Shown here: positions 9,601-17,180 of the stretch, in pieces
How positions within the stretch are numbered: the stretch's first letter is position 1
How the letters are laid out: each line of letters begins with the position of its first letter
DNA from: a virus
IMG/VR virus record: IMGVR_UViG_3300023174_003114
Span: 1-50,934 of that record
DNA length: 50,934 nucleotides
Strand: one strand, 5' to 3'
The notes under the pieces: generated by a model
What the model was told of the DNA's origin: nothing
Database searches by the model: none
The model's input: the letters and a program-made list of their open reading frames with translations, nothing else
Program-made: the position numbers and the translations under genes

Positions 9601-12600
9601 CCTCCTATGATCAACGTGTCTGTGGTATTAAAGGCAGCATTGAATGTGGATTTTAAGTAGCTACCCACAGTTATTAATGTTGCAGCAGCCACATTGCCTA
9701 TGATAACGCCCTTGGCTCCTGTGGTGTTTTGCTCAACTACTGTGCCATCTGCTGCTGTTATAGCACGATCTAAAGTCAATTCCTGTATGCTATATGTCTC
9801 TGTAGCAAGGTCTCCGTTTAAGAGATTTACTGCTGGAACATTTTCAACTTGTACTAATCTACTATCATAACCTTGGCTACGATAACTTAGGAAGTTTCTA
9901 ACTGGGGGGATTAAATCTGCATTAAGTTGGCCCAAGCTGTTTAACTGTGGAATAGCACCAGATACGTTGTTAGTGCTAACACGCTTGTCAATGAAGTCAC
10001 CTAGTCTATTTGCTAGATAACTCTTTACTGCTAATTGTGTGCTTAGTCTTGTATCCTTTGGTCCACCTACTTCATTATCACCTAAGCCAATATCTGTACT
10101 AAACTCCTCAATGGTCACATTGCCCACAGCCAATCTCAATGCTGCCAGCGCACCAATTGTAACTGTGTTAGTAAATGTTACGTTACCAGTTTTGTTTTCA
10201 GCTTTGATGAAGTCACCAACTTTGAAGTCACCAAGTTCGTTAGTACCCGAAGTATATACTCTACCAGGAAGATCACTAAATTGTTCGTAATCAGGATCAC
10301 CTTTGCCACCGTTTTGTGGTAAGGCATTATAGTCTGTGCCTGATCCTGCATACTCCCAAGAGTGACTACTACTATTAACAATACTAGGTCGGTGTAACCA
10401 AATTTGTTTCTCTGGCAAGTTACCTAAATTTATTAATTGTGTGCCATTGGTCACTGGCAATATTTTTACATTTACTGTGTAAAGTGTATTAATGGAATCA
10501 TAAGCATTGACCACTATACCAGCAACAGGACTGGATGAATGATCATAATTGATAACGCTAGTATCATTAAACGGTCTTCTTGATATTACATTGTTTACAG
10601 TAACATAATCTAAACTGACTATTAGCTCATACGTTAATGGATCATAAGTATAAACATATGCTCTATTTGGGCTGCCACCAGTTTCACCTTCTATTACTCT
10701 ACCTGTGACAAATTTATAATCACCTGCATCTAAAGTTAATTTTTGATAGTCAGTGTGACTGTCAACAATTGTATCTACATAAAACTCTTTGACGTTCTTA
10801 ATAAATTTTTGTTGCCCAATGCTGGTACCTAATATATTAACTCTAGAGGTTAAACTGTTATCATAGAATAGGCCAAATTGATTTACGGTTTTAAAATCTA
10901 CATAATAGGTTTGTTCATTTGTCAGACCAGGAACAGTTGCGAATGAATTACTGTTATAAATTACTTTTTGACCGTTTAATAAACCGTGTCCAGTAATATT
11001 AAACACATTGTCACCAGCATCAACAGAAGTAGCAGCATTAAAGTTAACGTAATCACTAGCTGAAATAGGTTGATAGTTAGCTGAAATATCTCCCACATTA
11101 CTATAAGATATACTAACTGGGGCTGATGCAGGATCATCAATAATGCCAATGATAATGTCAAACTTCTGTTCTACAATAAAATCTATACCTAAGTCTACGA
11201 CAACTGCCATACATTCTTGTTTTAGGTATTCAAATGCTGCTATATTTTGAAGTGTTTGAGCTGTGAGTGCAGCTACATCAGCATTGGCATAACTTAAACC
11301 AGCTTCAACTGATCTACTATTACCACCTGTTAACACATCATTGGCCACTGCTTCGACTAGCAAGCCAACATCTCTATGGCATTTGTCTTCATCATAGACA
11401 AAGCCTGATGTAAATGGACTAATATTACCATTTACTTGTATGGTAATCCAATCTATAACTGCTGTTTGTAACCTAGTTTTATTTTCTAATAGATCAAAAT
11501 AGGCATTTTTGTATGCAGTATCTCTAAACCTAATTACATAATCCTGCACAGGTAATTGGCCAAACCCAATAGCTTGGAGCGTTTGTTGTGCGCCATTAGT
11601 ACCAGTACCAACTACCACACCTCTATTGAATGAGAACGCATTGGGACTATATCCACTGGCTCTAAGTGCATATTTGCCAAAGTTAGTAGCACTGTTAGTA
11701 ATACTTAAATATCCACCGCTTTGGCAATAGCTACCATTCAAGCAGAAGATCTGGAAACAGCTAACAATCTGTGCATAAGCATCATTGATTACACGCCATC
11801 CTGTGCCACCAAAGCTCAACATGGTAAAGGCGTTGGCCACCATGGACTTGCCTTGCTCTGGTTCTGGTCCTTCTACTGGATTTTCTACTTCATTTGGATT
11901 TTTTGGCTTGTTAGGTGTGTTAACTTTGTTACCATCAACCAATACACCGTTGCCGCCTAAGAAACTGATAATACTACAGTTTTGAATATAAGGAGAAATT
12001 GTAATAGTGGGACGGGTGTCAGGCATGTTTGTATAGCCTGTTCTATCACAGTTTGTGTCAGCGGGGTCATCAAAACTCACAGCATAATCAAATGTGAATT
12101 GTGGTGTTCCATTGACGTTTAGATTATCTCTAAAAGTAAACCCAGTAAAGTAACACGCATTACGCACACGCAACATATCTAAGTTGGCGTTTAATGGGCG
12201 AATGTTACAGGCTCTTAGTCCAGCACCCTGTACACTGACATTGTCTGGAATGATAATTGGGTTGTCTTCGTAGTATTCACCGTTGGCCACACTGACTACA
12301 AGCTTTTTATCGTTAGGCTTGCCATCTTCATCATAGACAATACCACTGGCTATTTGCAAGGCACGTTTAACTGTTTTAACTGGTTTATTAATACCGTCGT
12401 TAGCATCGTCACCATAGACATTACTGACGTTTACCTTGCCGCCACCAAATGCATCAGGGCTGACAAATTCTAATTCACCAGTGGCATTTTGTCCTAGTAC
12501 ATATCCGTCCAATCCCAATGCTGGCGGCAATGTCATTGTGTAAGATGACAACAAATAATCAGGTGCTTTGAGGTTAACTGATGTCACACCATTTGTAGCA

Positions 12601-15188
12601 AGTTCTTTAAATTTAAGTTGACCAGCATTGTTAATAATTTGTTCATCAGCTTTGATCGTAGTACCGTCAACAGTTGATGGGGTTGATCCACCAATTGGGG
12701 TACTGTTAATCGTACCGCCGGTGACTGCAACATTACTAAAACTGCTTGATCCAGTACTGGTCACGTTGCCAGTTAGGTCACCACTAAATCCAGTAGTGGC
12801 TGTGATTGTAGTACCCTTTACTGTACTTGCTGTTGTTGCTCCAATTGGAGTATTATTAATCTTACCACCAGTAACATCAATATCGCTAAAGCTACTTGTT
12901 CCTGTACTGGTCACATTACCTGTGACATTGCCAGTTAAGTTGCCTGTGACATTGCCAGTTAAATTACCTGTGACATTGCCAGTTAAATTACCTGTGACAT
13001 TGCCAGTTAGATCACCACTGAATCCAGTGGTAGCTGTGATTGTAGTACCTTTTACCGTAGTTGGATTTGTAGCACCGATTGTTGTAGTATTGATACTGCC
13101 ACCAGTTACAGTAATATTGCTGAAACTACTAGTACCAGTACTGGTCACATTGCCAGTTAGGTTGCCACTAAATTCAGTAGTGGCTGTGATAGTAGTGCCT
13201 TTTATTGTAGTTGGCGTAGTGGCACCTATTGGTGTATTATTAATCTTACCACCAGTAACATCAATATCGCTAAAGCTACTTGTTCCTGTGCTGGTCACAT
13301 TACCTGTGACATTACCAGTTAGATTACCTGTAACATTACCAGTTAGGTTGCCTGTAACATTACCTGTGACATTACCAGTTAGGTTACCACTAAATCCAGT
13401 AGTAGCCGTAATTGTAGTACCTCTTATAGTGCTAGCAGTAGTAGCACCAATTGGTGTATTATTGATACTACCACCAGTTACATCAATACTACTGAAACTA
13501 CTAGTGCCAGTGCTGGTCACATTACCTGTGACATTACCTGTGACATTGCCAGTTAGGTTACCTGTGACATTGCCAGTTAGGTTACCTGTGACATTGCCAG
13601 TTAGGTTACCTGTGACATTGCCAGTTAGGTTACCACTAAATCCACTAGTAGCTGTGATAGTAGTTCCTCTTATGGTACTGGCAGTAGTAGCCCCAATTGG
13701 TGTAGTATTAATACTTCCACCTGTTATGGTAACATTGCTAAAACTACTTGACCCCGTACTGGTTATATTACCAGTAACTGAACCAGTAAAAGTTGCATTG
13801 GTACCATCAGTTCCGTTGTCTAAAACCTTAGCATCATTATTGGCAACGATATCACCTTTTAAATCACCTGTGACATTTCCTGAACTATTACCTTCAAATG
13901 ATCCTACAAACTTATCTGTGGCAGTGACCACTGTGCCAGTAATAGTAGTTCCAGTGATACGAAATGGAATGGTTTTACCAATCTCTGTGTTATCTATAGT
14001 ACCTGGAGTACCTGTGGTTGAATAAATTGCTACTTCATTAAATGTGCTTTTACCACTGCTATTTACATTACCAGTGAATACTGCATTAGTTCCATCGTTG
14101 CCATTTTCTAATATTTTACTGGTGCCATCCGAGGCATAGACATCACCAATAAGTTTGCCTGTGACTCCGCCCGCTGTATTTACAGTACCAGTAAATGTGG
14201 CATTGTTTCCATCTGTGCCATTTTCTAATATCTTTGTTACACCATCGGCAGCATAGATGTCACCAATTATGTTACCAGTGAATGTGGCAGGAACAGTAGT
14301 ACCATTGCCATTTTCTAATACTTTGGTAGTACCATTGCTGGCATATACATCACCAGTTAAGTCTCCTGCTACGTTACCTGTGACATTGCCAGTTAAATTA
14401 CCTGTGACATTGCCAGTATGCACACCAGTTGTATTACCTGTAACATTACCTGTGACATTACCTGTTAGGTTACCACTAAATCCAGTGGTAGCTGTGATTG
14501 TAGTACCTTTTACGGTACTTGGAGTAGTAGCACCAATTGGAGTGGAATTGATACTACCACCCGTGATTGTAGCACTACTAAAACTACTTGATCCTGTACT
14601 GGTTATGTTGCCTGTAACATCGCCTGTAAATAGAGCATTAAGCCCTGTAGATCCGTTGTCTAATACTCTTATGCCATTGGTAGAGTATACATCACCTCTA
14701 AGGTTACCTGTAACATCGCCTGTGACATTGCCACTTACGTTAACATTTAATGTGCCGCTGTTGCCTGTTAAATCAAGACCATTTACTTTGAGTGTGCCGG
14801 CTACATTGAGATCACCTTGTATGCCCACTCCGCCTGCTACTGTTAAAGCGCCAGTGTATTCATCAACACTAGACTCTTCAGATAAGATGCTTACAGTTAC
14901 AGGATCCTGTATCTCCAGTAGGTTTTTAGTTATGTGAACTGTTAGTTCATCATCATTATAAAAGTCAAGTTCTTCTAAATCACTGGCATCTATATAAGTT
15001 TTACCAGAAGTATTTCTAAATCTACCTAATACTATAGCATAATTTAATTCAGTCCAAGTATTTACACCGTCGCCTATTTTGAAGTTCTTATTGGTCAGAT
15101 CAATACCAATTTCACCTTGTGCAAGTTTAGGATTGATTCGTTCCCAATTTACTAGGGTGTCTCTTCTTAACTGTATTTTTTTTGCCAT
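6678..15188 (-). CDS. giant tail-fibre protein, 2836 aa
   Basis: The largest gene here. Residues 1-60 (KKIQLRRDTLVNWERINP, then LAQGEIGIDLTNKNFKIGDG) form the N-terminal attachment domain seen in many T4-like marine phage fibres; the 565-residue fibre has a related start. Residues about 140-830 are tandem GNVTGN/GNLTGN/STGTSSFS units. About 870-1250 look like a right-handed beta-helix, opening with VYGDDANDGINKPVKTVKRA. The rest is mixed repeats, including an 'ITVADKNIQLG'-like block, and a C-terminal tip shared with the 833-residue fibre. A late-type octamer and an RBS hairpin lie upstream. Length is far above typical fibre genes; it is intact with no internal stop. Confidence 0.85.
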   Translation of the reverse strand: MAKKIQLRRDTLVNWERINPKLAQGEIGIDLTNKNFKIGDGVNTWTELNYAIVLGRFRNTSGKTYIDASDLEELDFYNDDELTVHITKNLLEIQDPVTVSILSEESSVDEYTGALTVAGGVGIQGDLNVAGTLKVNGLDLTGNSGTLNVNVSGNVTGDVTGNLRGDVYSTNGIRVLDNGSTGLNALFTGDVTGNITSTGSSSFSSATITGGSINSTPIGATTPSTVKGTTITATTGFSGNLTGNVTGNVTGNTTGVHTGNVTGNLTGNVTGNVAGDLTGDVYASNGTTKVLENGNGTTVPATFTGNIIGDIYAADGVTKILENGTDGNNATFTGTVNTAGGVTGKLIGDVYASDGTSKILENGNDGTNAVFTGNVNSSGKSTFNEVAIYSTTGTPGTIDNTEIGKTIPFRITGTTITGTVVTATDKFVGSFEGNSSGNVTGDLKGDIVANNDAKVLDNGTDGTNATFTGSVTGNITSTGSSSFSNVTITGGSINTTPIGATTASTIRGTTITATSGFSGNLTGNVTGNLTGNVTGNLTGNVTGNLTGNVTGNVTGNVTSTGTSSFSSIDVTGGSINNTPIGATTASTIRGTTITATTGFSGNLTGNVTGNVTGNLTGNVTGNLTGNVTGNVTSTGTSSFSDIDVTGGKINNTPIGATTPTTIKGTTITATTEFSGNLTGNVTSTGTSSFSNITVTGGSINTTTIGATNPTTVKGTTITATTGFSGDLTGNVTGNLTGNVTGNLTGNVTGNLTGNVTGNVTSTGTSSFSDIDVTGGKINNTPIGATTASTVKGTTITATTGFSGDLTGNVTSTGSSSFSNVAVTGGTINSTPIGGSTPSTVDGTTIKADEQIINNAGQLKFKELATNGVTSVNLKAPDYLLSSYTMTLPPALGLDGYVLGQNATGELEFVSPDAFGGGKVNVSNVYGDDANDGINKPVKTVKRALQIASGIVYDEDGKPNDKKLVVSVANGEYYEDNPIIIPDNVSVQGAGLRACNIRPLNANLDMLRVRNACYFTGFTFRDNLNVNGTPQFTFDYAVSFDDPADTNCDRTGYTNMPDTRPTITISPYIQNCSIISFLGGNGVLVDGNKVNTPNKPKNPNEVENPVEGPEPEQGKSMVANAFTMLSFGGTGWRVINDAYAQIVSCFQIFCLNGSYCQSGGYLSITNSATNFGKYALRASGYSPNAFSFNRGVVVGTGTNGAQQTLQAIGFGQLPVQDYVIRFRDTAYKNAYFDLLENKTRLQTAVIDWITIQVNGNISPFTSGFVYDEDKCHRDVGLLVEAVANDVLTGGNSRSVEAGLSYANADVAALTAQTLQNIAAFEYLKQECMAVVVDLGIDFIVEQKFDIIIGIIDDPASAPVSISYSNVGDISANYQPISASDYVNFNAATSVDAGDNVFNITGHGLLNGQKVIYNSNSFATVPGLTNEQTYYVDFKTVNQFGLFYDNSLTSRVNILGTSIGQQKFIKNVKEFYVDTIVDSHTDYQKLTLDAGDYKFVTGRVIEGETGGSPNRAYVYTYDPLTYELIVSLDYVTVNNVISRRPFNDTSVINYDHSSSPVAGIVVNAYDSINTLYTVNVKILPVTNGTQLINLGNLPEKQIWLHRPSIVNSSSHSWEYAGSGTDYNALPQNGGKGDPDYEQFSDLPGRVYTSGTNELGDFKVGDFIKAENKTGNVTFTNTVTIGALAALRLAVGNVTIEEFSTDIGLGDNEVGGPKDTRLSTQLAVKSYLANRLGDFIDKRVSTNNVSGAIPQLNSLGQLNADLIPPVRNFLSYRSQGYDSRLVQVENVPAVNLLNGDLATETYSIQELTLDRAITAADGTVVEQNTTGAKGVIIGNVAAATLITVGSYLKSTFNAAFNTTDTLIIGGDSTPSDTNQSVTPSNVGSITTGQTVNYILSEQAPSQFLVLDPSKDYDFTGITSVVGANYQAIGTVTDTVYGVLYSLDNANIVGGSGYTPASGFQVYTNVPLVSITGTGTGAIADITVTNGSVTNVYLVRGGSGYAVNDQIRAAYTNIGGTYAVQFSIRVTSIQKRLYVDIVGSQKFTASSIVPEYIYDNNALINTVTLTTNSVKSFNAASVGGNVDYINSRITISSHGFSNGDPVKYTSSPYVNIGGLVGGSVYYIKVYDSNTVELCTDYTIQNKIAFVSSGTGTQSLTVNAVDLIKDTIYLPTHGFSTGDPICLTGSSLPNGIPSGNFYFIGSVTTNSFTLHQLKADALSSINGQTFNPINLSSTGSGSATFTLQNVQITSVVNTGSTLAINWSSLSANNIDASNIVSGIINTSRLATGTANTGTFLRGDSSWARAVQTLKTGTNSPLSLTGDFFTNGGVNKFYADVTLNIDPVDGTRGDALYSNSGVVAFSKSQFTIGDGVTAGKVFIKDNVIDAATVNGNNSSYLLDSVNHTTQPVNKGGTNLTSYTSGDMIYANGTTSLGKLNIGTANKVMVSTGSAPSWSDSLNFKNLTVDGNIDLGGIVAITSGKLTIADKNIQLGVVSASNNKTGVIADAASLSTITGLASTAGITGGMLLTKVSGVGDFGSNARVVDVLNTTSFTFQADDANTVGSITFNIGGVSDYTADNGGLTVKGADDKTFVWKRTTSSWTSSDNLDLVTGKVYKINETQVLSASSLGSGVTGSSLTSVGTIGTGTWQGTIVAPTYGGTGVNNGTNTLTLGGSLSTTGAYSTNFTTTATTNVTLPITGILATLDNLETFTNKTLSSPTITGTGSIAAGLVTLDNETVLIDSSTLTTTTTATDQIAATVNGIKYRTVEFTVSVTSGAYYHALKILVVHDGASVFLTQYGEILSNPSQLLATFTADISANNIRLLTTPVFNDTVYKVSINAISV
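12740..14720 (-). repeat. tandem coding repeat in giant fibre (GNVTGNLTG units)
   Basis: Short units of the form 'ACATTGCCAGTTAGGTTACC' on the plus strand recur dozens of times, grouped in larger blocks of roughly 150-300 bp that end in a STGTSSFS/TPIGATT module. They are in frame and encode the GNVTGN shaft. Silent third-base differences between copies show that the protein repeat is kept while the DNA drifts. The units are also natural sites for copy-number change by recombination. Confidence 0.85.
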
Positions 15189-15192
15189 TCTT

Positions 15193-15225
15193 GTCTCCAG
15201 CGATTTGCTTGGAGACTGACTCCAA
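15193..15225 (-). promoter_or_regulatory. alternative hairpins that can hide or free the RBS of the giant fibre gene
   Basis: On the minus strand the leader holds three complementary segments: A TTGGAG (15225-15220), B GTCTCCAA (15216-15209) and C TGGAGAC (15199-15193). B can pair with C (GTCTCCA/TGGAGAC, 7 bp, 10-base loop), which buries the Shine-Dalgarno GGAG six bases before ATG 15188. B can instead pair with A (TTGGAG/CTCCAA, 6 bp, 5-base loop), which frees it. The two folds exclude each other. Function as a translational switch is inferred; base pairing is directly seen. Confidence 0.55.
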
Positions 15226-15239
15226 ACCGCCCATAAAAC

Positions 15240-15247
15240 TATTTATT
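15240..15247 (-). promoter_or_regulatory. late-promoter-like octamer before giant fibre
   Basis: Minus-strand AATAAATA (one mismatch to TATAAATA). Predicted start of transcription near 15233 would include the whole A/B/C hairpin leader of the giant fibre gene. Confidence 0.5.
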
Positions 15248-15274
15248 AAGAACGGCTTGGTTATTAACTAAGCT

Positions 15275-15565
15275 TTAGGTCAATTGAATTCCGCTGGTCT
15301 TGCTTAGATATTGTTTGCCAATATCATCATCTGTGCGAGCAAAAGTGATTACTGCTGATCTAGCAATGGCATACTCTTCTTCAGGTCTCACTGTCATCAT
15401 GTATGGAACCATGCCCATACCCTGCTGACTCATCATCAACACACTGGGCTTGGTAACATAAAAATTGATACCATCTTCACGTACATAACGACCGAGGATC
15501 TCTTCTCCGCTACTTACTTTGAAACTGATAATATCATTGGTTTTAAACTTATTTTCAACTAACAT
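15275..15565 (-). CDS. small conserved phage protein, possible Sm-like barrel
   Basis: 96 residues. The pattern FKVSSGEEILGRYVREDG followed by FYVTKPSVLMM resembles a small conserved protein of T4-like marine phages, and the short five-strand, GEE-containing layout is reminiscent of Sm-like folds. No catalytic motif seen. Clear SD AAAGGATAAAA before ATG 15565, two bases after the glutaredoxin stop, so it lies in the nrd operon. Function unknown. Confidence 0.6.
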   Translation of the reverse strand: MLVENKFKTNDIISFKVSSGEEILGRYVREDGINFYVTKPSVLMMSQQGMGMVPYMMTVRPEEEYAIARSAVITFARTDDDIGKQYLSKTSGIQLT

Positions 15566-15567
15566 TT

Positions 15568-15810
15568 TTATCCTTTATATTGTTCGAAAAACTCTGCTGG
15601 CTTGCTATCTAAGCCTTGAAACCCACCTGGTAATAGAGTAGTACCATCAAAGATCTGTGGTACACTACGCAATCCTTGATCCATTAAGAACTCTTTAGAT
15701 TCAGGTTCATCTTGTACATTGATAGTCTTGTAAGGAACGCCTTTACTTTCCAATAGGGCTTTAGCTCTGTCACAAAATGGACAGTCATATTTTGTATATA
15801 CTGTTAACAT
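15568..15810 (-). CDS. grx: glutaredoxin
   Basis: 80 residues with the dithiol active site CPFC at 10-13, a SVPQIF block carrying the cis-Pro, and the closing GGFQGLDS helix region. Glutaredoxins supply electrons to class Ia ribonucleotide reductase; T4 NrdC has the same role. It sits 18 bases after nrdB and has a strong AAAGGAG Shine-Dalgarno plus its own sigma70-type promoter inside the end of nrdB. The likely job is recycling the C-terminal Cys pair of the NrdA encoded in the same operon. Confidence 0.93.
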   Translation of the reverse strand: MLTVYTKYDCPFCDRAKALLESKGVPYKTINVQDEPESKEFLMDQGLRSVPQIFDGTTLLPGGFQGLDSKPAEFFEQYKG

Positions 15811-15827
15811 TACTTCTCCTTTAAAGG

Positions 15828-15857
15828 ATTATAACATGGGCAACTCATCATAGTCAA
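15828..15857 (-). promoter_or_regulatory. sigma70-type promoter for glutaredoxin
   Basis: Minus-strand TTGACT (15857-15852), 18-base spacer, TATAAT (15833-15828). It overlaps the last codons of nrdB and reads into the AAAGGAG leader of the glutaredoxin gene. Confidence 0.65.
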
Positions 15858-16929
15858 TACTATCGCCCATGATCCCTATAACATAATTAGTCGATTCATT
15901 TTCCTGTAAAGCAGTCTGCTTTTTACTAGTATCACTGTGTTTATTAAACCAAGGAATGGGAGTGGTCTTGGGTGCAGGATTCATATACTTTAAACCAATG
16001 TCCTTTAAGGCTGCGGCTGCTGTATAATCCACAAAGTCTTTTAGAATATTGGCATTTAATCCAATCACTGGACCTTTCATAAACAAATAGTCTGCCCAGG
16101 CCTTTTCCTCACGGATTACATCCATGTACATACCATACACTTCTTGTTCACAATCTTGTTTTGCTTGAGCAAATCTTGCATCTTCCTTAACCACTTGATT
16201 AATTAACCAAGCAGTCCAACCTTTATGTAACAATTCATCCTGTAGGATTAGACTAATAATATTGCCATTGCCAATAAAGATTTTATTCTCTACCATGGCT
16301 AGGCTGGTGGCAAATGACACCATAAACCTAAATGCTTCTAAAGCATAACTGGCATTAAGAGCAAGCCAAATTGATCTAATGTGTATTTTTTCACCAACTT
16401 CTTCTCCTAGCTCTTTATGACAATTAATCATGTGCAACTGGTCATAATAGTTGCCCACACTTGATGCCATGTCCACAATCTCTTTGGTGTCATGTATGGT
16501 GTTAAACACATCCTTAGGCACATTATAGATGTTACGAATAATATGGCTATAGCTACGACTATGTATGTTAGTTTCAAAGAAACTCCAATTATACATCAGT
16601 GCTTCCATCTCAGGCAAACTTACCACAGGAGTGAATACCTGTGCTGGACCACGTCCTTGTATACTGTCCAAAGCTGTTTGACGTAGCAAATTGCTGGTAA
16701 AGATGTGACGTATGCTACTGCTAGCATCTTTAAAGTCACTGGCGTCTTTGGTCAAACTGATCTCTTCTGGCACCCAAAAGAATCCACGGGCTGTTTGTTC
16801 AAAGTCTACGATCTTTTTGTATTTTACTTCTTCAAATCTTTGTATAGTAACTGGACCCATGGGATCCAAGAACATTTTACGATTTAAATAGTCTGTCTTT
16901 GTCTCTAAGTTATATTGTGCTTTACTCAT
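15829..16929 (-). CDS. nrdB: ribonucleotide reductase class Ia, small subunit
   Basis: 366 residues, close to the usual 370-390. NrdB holds the di-iron centre and tyrosyl radical used by NrdA to make deoxyribonucleotides. Visible: LDSIQGRGPAQV, the metal and radical segment SFFETNIHSRSYSHIIRN with radical Tyr, ALEAFRFMVSFA with a Glu ligand, and LQDELLHKGW with Glu and His ligands. The Glu-to-His spacing in the radical segment (ETNIH) is one residue longer than in E. coli and T4 (ETIH), worth aligning. The start overlaps the stop of the small membrane gene (ATGA); no Shine-Dalgarno is visible, so coupling is likely. Confidence 0.95.
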   Translation of the reverse strand: MSKAQYNLETKTDYLNRKMFLDPMGPVTIQRFEEVKYKKIVDFEQTARGFFWVPEEISLTKDASDFKDASSSIRHIFTSNLLRQTALDSIQGRGPAQVFTPVVSLPEMEALMYNWSFFETNIHSRSYSHIIRNIYNVPKDVFNTIHDTKEIVDMASSVGNYYDQLHMINCHKELGEEVGEKIHIRSIWLALNASYALEAFRFMVSFATSLAMVENKIFIGNGNIISLILQDELLHKGWTAWLINQVVKEDARFAQAKQDCEQEVYGMYMDVIREEKAWADYLFMKGPVIGLNANILKDFVDYTAAAALKDIGLKYMNPAPKTTPIPWFNKHSDTSKKQTALQENESTNYVIGIMGDSIDYDELPML

Positions 16930-17180
16930 TTTATTAGTTTATTAATTATTTTAATACCTGCGTAAGTCCCTAAAACAGTAGTTATCATTTTGAATACTGT
17001 ACTCCAATCTGTAGCATTGCTTAAGGTTATTTTAATGGGTCCTGCTTCTATTGAATCTGTGGTCAGTGGATGTTCGAAGAATTGCAAATGATATAAAAAC
17101 AAATCCCAAGAGTAATGAATTAATAGATATATTGCAAAGGATATTAGAATCCCTACAAATATCCCTCTACGATACATCAT
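16926..17180 (-). CDS. small membrane protein between nrdA and nrdB
   Basis: 84 residues. An N-terminal hydrophobic segment (GILISFAIYLLIHYSWDLFLY, about 9-30) and a second weaker one near the C-terminus (VFKMITTVLGTYAGIKII) suggest one or two membrane passes. It overlaps the stop of nrdA and the start of nrdB by four bases each, so it is translated with them. I do not recognise a family; insertion of unrelated small genes between nrd genes is common in T4-like phages. Confidence 0.6.
   Translation of the reverse strand: MMYRRGIFVGILISFAIYLLIHYSWDLFLYHLQFFEHPLTTDSIEAGPIKITLSNATDWSTVFKMITTVLGTYAGIKIINKLIK

Noticed and set aside
12740-14720. Regular repeats that could suggest a CRISPR array
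   Set aside because: Units are contiguous, in frame, without unique spacers of constant length, and code for the fibre shaft; no cas genes nearby.
12628-14937. Long plus-strand open frames rich in Val/Pro/Leu opposite the giant fibre (also at 5231-6004)
   Set aside because: They are antisense shadows of the Thr/Gly/Asn repeat; no ribosome sites, and the composition follows from the repeat's reverse complement.
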